From positions 496,001-560,000 of the forward strand of contig NC_060024.1 of assembly GCF_021134715.1 (NCBI RefSeq): 64,000 nt of DNA. The letters are read 5' to 3'. A model generated the notes under the pieces. That model saw only the letters and a list, made by a program, of their open reading frames with translations, had not been told where the DNA came from and searched no databases. This document shows positions 57,314 through 64,000 of this stretch, piece by piece. This stretch comes from Daphnia pulex. Taxonomy: Eukaryota; Arthropoda; Branchiopoda; Diplostraca; Daphniidae. Position 1 is the first letter of the stretch, and every line of letters begins with the position of its first letter. Made by a program: the position numbers and the translations under genes.

Positions 57314-60300
57314 ATGCTGCATTGCCAGACCCCTTGGTTCAACTGGAAAAGTTCAACTTTGTCAACGGTGGTCTGGACCACCGTTGGTTATCAGAAAGGC
57401 GACACCAACGAAGACATCCACCTAGCGCTAAAACAAAAAGGATACAAGGTAACAAATGTCCACCGCTTCACCACCATTAAAGGTACAGAAAAACTGCCAT
57501 CCACCACTGTCGCCCTAGAAGTTGAAGGTCCTCCCCCATAAGAAATCTTCCTCAATGGCCTAGCCTTCCACCCTGAAACCCAAAGACCCAATCCCCTCAG
57601 ATGCAAGAGATGCTAGAAGATAGGTCACACCGCCAACTTCTGCAGCAACGAAGAGGTATTCGCAAACTGTGGGAAGCCTCACAAAATGCGTCAACTGAAA
57701 CAACAACCACCCCTCAAGCTCACCCAACTGTCCCAAGTTCTCACAAATGAGAGCTATCTCCCGAGCCATCTACGATGGACGTCCTCAAATCGATGAACGA
57801 AAATCTACCTACAGCCAAGCAGTCAGGAGAAACCTGCCCAACACTGAAACAAACCCGGACGCAGAGATACTAAAAGGCCAAATCCTGGCCATCCAAGCAG
57901 AGATGAACCAACTCAGAACGGAACGGGAGAAAATCCGAACACTAGAAAAAAAAGTCGATGGCCTCGAAGACTCGGTCAACCAGATCCAAAACACCCTATC
58001 CAACCTCAACAAAGGACAAAGCTCAACAAACAACAAATTAGACGCACAGATAGGTCTAATCCAAAATCTTCCCTCGCTAGCAGATACAGGCGACACCATG
58101 GAAGAGAATCATCAAGAAGAGCCGAGCGATACCATGGAAGAAGACCATCACGAAGCACCAAACCCCCCGAACCCAAGAGAAAAGAACAAACAACCAATCC
58201 AAACCCCCAAAACCCCCCAAGACAAGCACACCAACCCGTACTTAAAAAGACTCAAAAGCAAAAACAACTCAGCAACCCCAACAACCATTAAAAACAAATG
58301 ATGTTGATTATTCAATACAACGCAAGAAGCCTAACAAAAGCAAATTTAGTCCAATTCAAATACCACCTCCATCTCTTCAAACCCCCGATTGTATTAATTT
58401 CAGAAACCTACTGGAAGGACATATTTTCAGTTAAATTTAAAAATTATCATGTAGCTCACAAAAACCGGACGGACCATCCAGGCGGCGGAGTTTAATCCAC
58501 AAGTCACTTCAGTTTCACCAAATACCTTCACCCCAGTTTAAAACTCTAGAAGCAATTGGCGGATCTATAGCCATAAAGAGAAACAATCAGAATCACCTCA
58601 TGGACATATTTTCAGTTTACGTACCTAACGGAAGCGCCCTCGAGGAAGAAGAACTCAACCAGCTAATCCAGGGCAGAGGCGGAAATCTAATCGTAGGAGG
58701 CGACTTCAACGCCCATCACGGCAGATGGGAGACGAATTGCAGCCACCCTAACCAAAGCGGACGCGCCATCGCCCACATCCTAGAAGAAGACATCGACCTA
58801 GAATTAGCAACCCCTCCAAATTTAGGCACATGAAAAAACCCAACTACACTCACCTCTTCAACCATCGACTTGACACTAATGTCATCACATCTGGCCCTGA
58901 CATCCGAAATAACGACCGGCCCCCACCTCAACAGCGACCACCTCCCGATCCACTTCAAAGTCAAGTCCGAACCCACGATATCCACCGCACGACCACCAAC
59001 CTGGAACTTCAAAGAAGCCGACTGGATCACCTGGAACGACGAAATCAACAGAATTATCAACAACAGCGAATACTACACAACAGAAAACACCGAAATCAAA
59101 TACCTGATTTACTACAACGCCATCATGGAAGCCAACAAAGCCAGCAGAATCAAGCTCTCCAAGCCAACCGAAGAAGTCAAACCGGAACCTGCCCAAGCGT
59201 GGTGGACAGTAAATTGCAAGAAAGCAGTAGCTCAAGCAAGAAGAGCACGAAATCTATGCGACCCCAGCAAAGGAGGAGTAAACTGCGAGTCCAACAAAGA
59301 AGCCTGGAGAATAAAAGAAAACGAAAAAAAAAAGAATAATTAACAAGGCCAGAAAAGATTCAATGGACAAGTTCATCAACAACCTCAGCCCAAAAAGCAA
59401 CGCAACTAAAACCTGGGCCTTTACCAAGGCGAGGATCAACGGCACCCGAGCCCCAGACCTCAACTGCTCCCCAATACAAGACCCTGATACAAATCAAATC
59501 ATTACATCAGCAAAAGAAAAAAAACAGAATCTTCTCCATCCAATATGATCACCAAAGCGAAGACATCCCAGACGATCCAAGACTTGAGCTCAACATAATC
59601 AGAGGAATCGAATCCAGCGAACTCAACGCCCTCAACTCCCAAATCACAAGCAACGAGCTAAACTACGCAACCAGACAACTAAACAGCAACTCCATGGGAA
59701 GAGATCTAATTCATAATCAAATGATCGCTAATCTAACGGATACCAACAAAACGCACCTTCTTCACCTCTTCAACCGCATGCTTACTACACACTTCGTCCC
59801 TCCAGACTGGAAAACGGCCACCGTCATCCCAATTCGAAAACCCGATAAGCCAGCAGAAAAACCAGAGTCCTACCACCCCATTTCCATCACATCCTTTCTC
59901 GGAAAAATAATGGAGAAAATTATCAACCAAAGATTATCATGGTCGTTTGAAACAAAAGGCCTGAGATTGAAGACTCAATGCGGTTTCAGGAAAGGAAGAA
60001 GCACGTTGGACAACCTGACAGGACTCGAGCACTACATCCGGGACGGATTCAACAACACAAGGCCCCTCAACACCTACGCCATCTTCCTCGACATCGCTAA
60101 AGCCTTCGACACCACCTGGATCCAAGGACTCCTTTACAAGCTAAGCACGAAAGCGTGAACGGCAACATGTTGGGCTGGCTCAACAACCTCCTCCGCAATC
60201 GATCCTACAACGTAAGAATAGGCAACACTCTATCAGATGACCGCCCCTTACAATTCGGAGTCCCCCAAGGATCGCCTCTCAGCCCCTTCCTATTTTCGGT

Positions 60301-62240
60301 AATGATAGATGACTTCCCAACATTACAACCACCAGGAGAAACCTGCATGTTTGCTTACGACATTGAAAGTCACATCCACTCAAGCGACCGCCAAGAAGCG
60401 GAAGAACTACTCACCCCCATCTAGACGCTGTCAGAAAATGGAGCAAAAAGTAGGGAGAATAAAATTCTCGCCAGAAAAATCCATCCTAGTAAACTTCAGC
60501 AGACAGAGAAGAACCCAAATTGAACTCCTACTATTCCTGAATGGCAAAAGAATCACCCAAGCTAATGGAGTCAAACACCTAGGGATCCACTTCGACAAAA
60601 GTCTGCGCTGGATTAAACAAACCGAGGTAGCCATCAGCAAAGCAATTAAAATTCAAAATTTCTTCAAAGCCCTCTCTAGATCAAAACACGGACCCTCTAT
60701 AGACTCACTCTGCATACTCTACAAGGCCCTAATCAGAAGCAGACTAGAATATGGACTCATTGTGTACGGATCATCCAGCAAAGGAAGAAAAGAAAAGCTC
60801 GAGTCCGTCCAGAACAACATTCTCCGGATTATCCTAGGAGCACCTAAATCAACCCCAATTAAAGAAATGCAATGCGAGCTCGACATCCCACCCCTAGACA
60901 CTAGAAGAACCTGGCTAGCCGCTCGCTATATCTTCAGAATCGAAAAACTACAAGACCACCCCCTGTACAAAAGATGCTGGGAGATAAAAAGAACCCCCAA
61001 AAGCTGGAAAGATCTTAACGTCCTGTCACTCAAAATAGCCATGGGCAGCACCATCCTAGCCGACATAGACCTATTCCAAGCTGAACCTGAACAATACCCC
61101 CATCTACAAGAAAGACCACCCTGGAAGGAAACCCCAATCGCAATCAGATACTTCCCTCTCTCCAAACAATTGTCAATGAACAATCCCTCAGAAGCACGAG
61201 CACTCTTTAACGAGATCAAACACAACCACTTCAACGCATCCACCATCGCCTACACAGACGGCTCACTCAACAAATCAACAGGAAAAACCACCTCAGCAGT
61301 AATAATCCCCAGTCTCAATATCGAGGAAGCAACAACCCTCTCCAAAAACTCATCCGTCTTCACAGCCGAAGCCGAAGCCATCAACAGAACATTGGAACTA
61401 GTTTACCATCTAGACGACGAAGTGGCCGAACTTACAATATTCTCAGACTCAAAATCGGTCGTCCAATCAATAGAATCATCAAAAAAAGAAAAACATCCCA
61501 TCATTCACGCCATACTCACCACAGCAGATAATCTGAAGTCAGCAGGCACCAAAATCAATCTGTACTGGATACCAAGTCACGTTGGTATTCCAGGCAATGA
61601 AGCGGCCGACCGACTAGCCTCAGAAGAAAACAAACAGCTATTTCCAAGCAGAAGCCTCCAAAACTTTCTCTCCTCAGCCGACGAACAAGCAGCAGTCTTT
61701 AAAGAATACCTAAGGAAAATAAACATCAACGAATTGCACAAAGGAAGATATAAAGATAATACCCACACAAGAACGAAGACAGGAGCGCTGAAATGGCACT
61801 CTCACAAGTCACGAAAAATCACAAGAGTCTTGTTCAAACACAGAACAGGGCACAACAGGCTGAAAGCCAACCTGGCTCGTTTCAACAACCAACTAGACTC
61901 CACCTGCCAGTTCTGCGAAGATGGAGATGAGTCAACAAAGCACGTCCTTCAAAAATGTCCTGCACTCGAACTAGAAAGACAAGAAATCAACAGTTAATTT
62001 ACAACTCACAACATGGAACACAATCTATGTAACCTGCTAGGACTCAACCCAAGAAATAACAGCAACACACAGCATGAAGTCCAGAGGCTACTCATCCAGT
62101 TCCTAAACTCATCAACACATTCTAAAAAAAAAAACTTAACAAACTTCCTCTCCCTCATACCTACTCAAAACACCTCAAAGCAACAAAGAAGAACGACAAA
62201 CAATATATTAAGTGAATTTACAGCAGTTCTTATGTTTGCT
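57314..62240 (+). mobile_element. LINE 2 (I/LOA-like with RNase H), broken
   Basis: ORF1 57314-58301: 'TTVGYQKGDTNEDIHLALKQ', a retroviral-type knuckle ('CxxC..GHTANFC', 57605-57645) and a coiled coil ('LRTEREKIRTLEKKVDGLED', 57910-57980). ORF2 begins at 58298 ('MMLIIQYNARSLTKANLVQF'). The APE endonuclease has 'LISETYW', 'LIVGGDFNAHHGRWE' and 'LNSDHLPI' (58400-58960). The RT is at 59690-60420 ('WKTATVIPIRKPDKPAEKPE', 'FLDIAKAFDTTW', 'FGVPQGSPLSPFLFSVM', then 'FAYDI' where FADDI is expected). RNase H is at 61240-61640 ('YTDGSLNKSTG', 'FTAEAEAINRTLE', 'FSDSKSVVQ', 'SHVGIPGNEAADRLA'). A CCHC-like end 'CQFCEDGDESTKHVLQKC' lies at 61905-61960. Stops or frameshifts at 57539, 57616, 58494, 58830, 59341, 60156 and 60422. 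Confidence 0.93.
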
Positions 62241-62275
62241 TATTTTCTAATTTCAACAGGTTATGGGCCCAGGTT
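62231..62275 (+). mobile_element. Isolated Copia LTR end and primer site
   Basis: The sequence ..TTTCAACA|GGTTATGGGCCCAG (primer site 62259-62272) repeats the LTR-end/PBS arrangement seen at 26411-26434, though the LTR part differs in sequence. No gag or pol follows in the remaining 1.7 kb, so it is a remnant of a second Copia family. Confidence 0.55.
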
Positions 62276-63084
62276 ATCGATTTTAAATCCTTGTGTGCTG
62301 TTAAACTTATACTGTTATAAAGAAAATGGAAAGGCCTGGACTGAAGAAAATGTAAAGAATTTCTAACAAATCTTGAGACTATTTCTCTTACAAATTTCAT
62401 GGTATTTATTTTTGGATAACTAATGATCGCAATTATTTTATGGTATGTTACAGACTTGATTGATACCCTGCTCTCTGTGAAAACAAAATGATGGATTACT
62501 TATATTACTAGTTATATATTTTACTTATCATGGAAAAATAATCTTTAAGACCATTTAATTATCTCTCACAGATTCCGATTAATTTTGGTATCATTGCATG
62601 TCATCTTATTCCATTCTGCAAGTTTATCAACGAGTGGATTCATGTCTCTTTAACATTCTCGCTCTACCTTGCAGTGTAGATACATCTGTAAAATTTATAC
62701 TTAACGACAAGTGATTCTGCAGATATAACTTCTAATAACTTTTTGTTTTTAATTATGCAGTGGGCAAGTAGCTTATATGCTTCCCATCAGTATTTCTTAA
62801 ATTTCCCTTTCATTTTTGAGTTAGAAAGTTAGCCTGACACTTATACTTGAAATTCATTGTTGCGCCGAGCCAAGAACGGTTTGTATCTGTGTATGACATA
62901 TCTTGAGTGATTAATTCATTGATTCTACTTTAAACATAGATTACGCTGAACTTGTTTCATTGTCTAACTTCATAATTGTAACAAAGTGTTAATCAAATAT
63001 TTCAACGAGTGAGACACAAGTGATTGAGTCAAAAAGAACTTCAGACGTAATCAACTGATCAATAGAGTACGACAAATGGGAAAT

Positions 63085-63290
63085 TGACTGTTGAGTGCAA
63101 CAGGTAACTTATTGTTGGATGTGTCATGAATGACATTGACTGTTGAGTGCAACAGGTAACTTATGCGACATATTGAGTGTGGTTTGAGTATCACAGGTAA
63201 CATATTGACTATGTCTGTTGATTTAATATTGAAAATACCGCAAGTAACTTATCGACTGCGATGATTGAGTATCACAGGTAACTCAATAGC
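63085..63290. repeat. Decayed repeat around ACAGGTAACTTATTG
   Basis: Five irregularly spaced copies of TGAGT(G/A)(C/T)(A)ACAGGTAACTTATTG-like words occur at about 63088, 63142, 63187, 63240 and 63265, with spacings of 25-55 bp. The first two copies share TGTTGAGTGCAACAGGTAAC exactly. Confidence 0.75.
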
Positions 63291-63510
63291 TGACTGTGAA
63301 AACGAGTGTGTATTTTGAAACTACAGAGGATTCTATATTTATCTCAACCTATTCTTGATAATAGAATTTGAAACAGTACTGTACAGTACATTCCTTTTTT
63401 TTCAACAGAGTTGTGGTTTGATATGAAATGTAAAATTCCCTTGTTGTTCAAATTTTCTACAGCTCACTTCAGATGTTAACTGTGTCAAATCTAGATTCAT
63501 TTAAAGTTAT

Positions 63511-63800
63511 TCTGGATTCCACCCATAAGGTGATGAGTTTGCCACAGCCAGCTCTGTGATGTCATTTTTCTGGATTCCACCCGTAAGGTGATGAGTATAC
63601 CACAGCCAGCTTTGTGGGGTTATTTTACTGGATTCCACTTATATGGTGATGAGTTTAAAACAGCGAGTTCTGTGATATTTTTTTCTAGATTTCACTCGTA
63701 TGGTGAAGAGTATACCACAGAGTCCTGTGAAGTCATTTTGAAGAATTCTACGAGTAAGGTGATGAGTGTAACAATCAATCTTATGATGGTATTTTGATGG
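63511..63800. repeat. Minisatellite, about 58-bp unit, 5 copies
   Basis: Units begin CTGGATTCCACCC(A/G)TAAGG and continue TGATGAGT..CCACAGCCAG. Starts lie near 63511, 63569, 63629, 63686 and 63744. Units diverge progressively to the right, so the array is old. Similar units are not seen elsewhere in the window. Confidence 0.88.
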
Positions 63801-64000
63801 ATTTCACCTACAATCTGATTGATAATTATGTTTAACTTTAACAAGATACACTAATTTCAAATTTGAGATGGATGATATTCCGCGCTGTATGCATTGTATT
63901 TTGTTAACTTAGGACTCCAATTTCCAGTGGTTAATGTATGCGGCATGACTTCCCAGCGATATAACTAGACACCCTTGACATGCATTGTCGTTTCATACAA

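Larger units (their letters stand above)
62276..64000. other. Gene-free AT-rich end of the window
   Basis: Nothing coding is supported; frames are short. It contains two decayed tandem arrays (63085-63290 and 63511-63800). Confidence 0.5.

Noticed and set aside
58716..59235. Two minus-strand frames of 115-116 codons
   Set aside because: They lie antisense to the LINE 2 endonuclease, where the C-rich plus strand suppresses minus-strand stops.
1..64000. CRISPR arrays, operons, riboswitches and tRNA genes
   Set aside because: The DNA is eukaryotic; no regularly spaced identical repeats with spacers and no cloverleaf with A/B boxes were recognised by eye. A tRNAscan run would be the decisive check for tRNAs.

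Overview
The window is eukaryotic nuclear DNA from an arthropod, most likely a small crustacean such as a cladoceran (Daphnia-like). The evidence is AT-rich sequence, spliced host genes with very short introns (often 50-150 nt, GT..AG), ribosomal protein and endophilin genes of animal type, and a transposon community of BEL/Pao, Copia, Gypsy, DIRS, Jockey/I-like LINEs, hAT and tnp2-like DNA transposons. The species is inference. All gene models were read by eye.

Region 1 (1-10000) is a compact host-gene block: the 3' part of a multi-exon gene tentatively like kinetochore CENP-I/Mis6 (+); an unrecognised 184-residue single-pass membrane protein in three exons (-); ribosomal protein P1 (-); endophilin-B, a BAR plus SH3 protein, in eight exons (+); and ribosomal protein S18 (-), which converges on endophilin-B with only about 120 bp between stop codons. 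From about 9600 to 13200 I see no supportable gene.

Region 2 (13200-26400) is accessory. Two divergent gene pairs face each other around a BEL/Pao fragment. Each pair joins a tnp2/CACTA-like transposase relative (13.5-16.2 kb minus; 23.6-25.0 kb plus) to a second, SAMD3-like protein gene (17.2-18.2 kb plus; 20.6-23.0 kb minus). The right pair has the reverse-complement layout of the left pair. This repeated two-gene architecture is my best candidate for an undescribed mobile system. A broken DDE_Tnp_4 (Harbinger-type) transposase follows at 25.0-25.9 kb.

Region 3 (26400-38870) is one Copia element, with a 5' LTR remnant and tRNA-like primer site at 26.4 kb and a 3' LTR at 38.5-38.87 kb. Its gag is split by a 7.6 kb insertion. 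The insertion holds a minus-strand LINE, itself hit by a 378-bp MITE with a 3-bp target duplication, and the last exons of an AMP-activated kinase alpha gene.

Region 4 (39400-53050) stacks more elements: a BEL/Pao 5' half (-), a TA-flanked terminal-inverted-repeat element, a DIRS element split by a hAT transposon with a perfect 8-bp duplication, and a Gypsy element with a third, envelope-like ORF.

Region 5 (53300-64000) holds a broken multi-exon gene of an unrecognised family containing a second copy of the same MITE, a LINE with RNase H (+), a second isolated Copia primer site, and a gene-free end with two decayed tandem repeats. Nearly every transposon ORF carries stops or frameshifts. The Copia is the best preserved.
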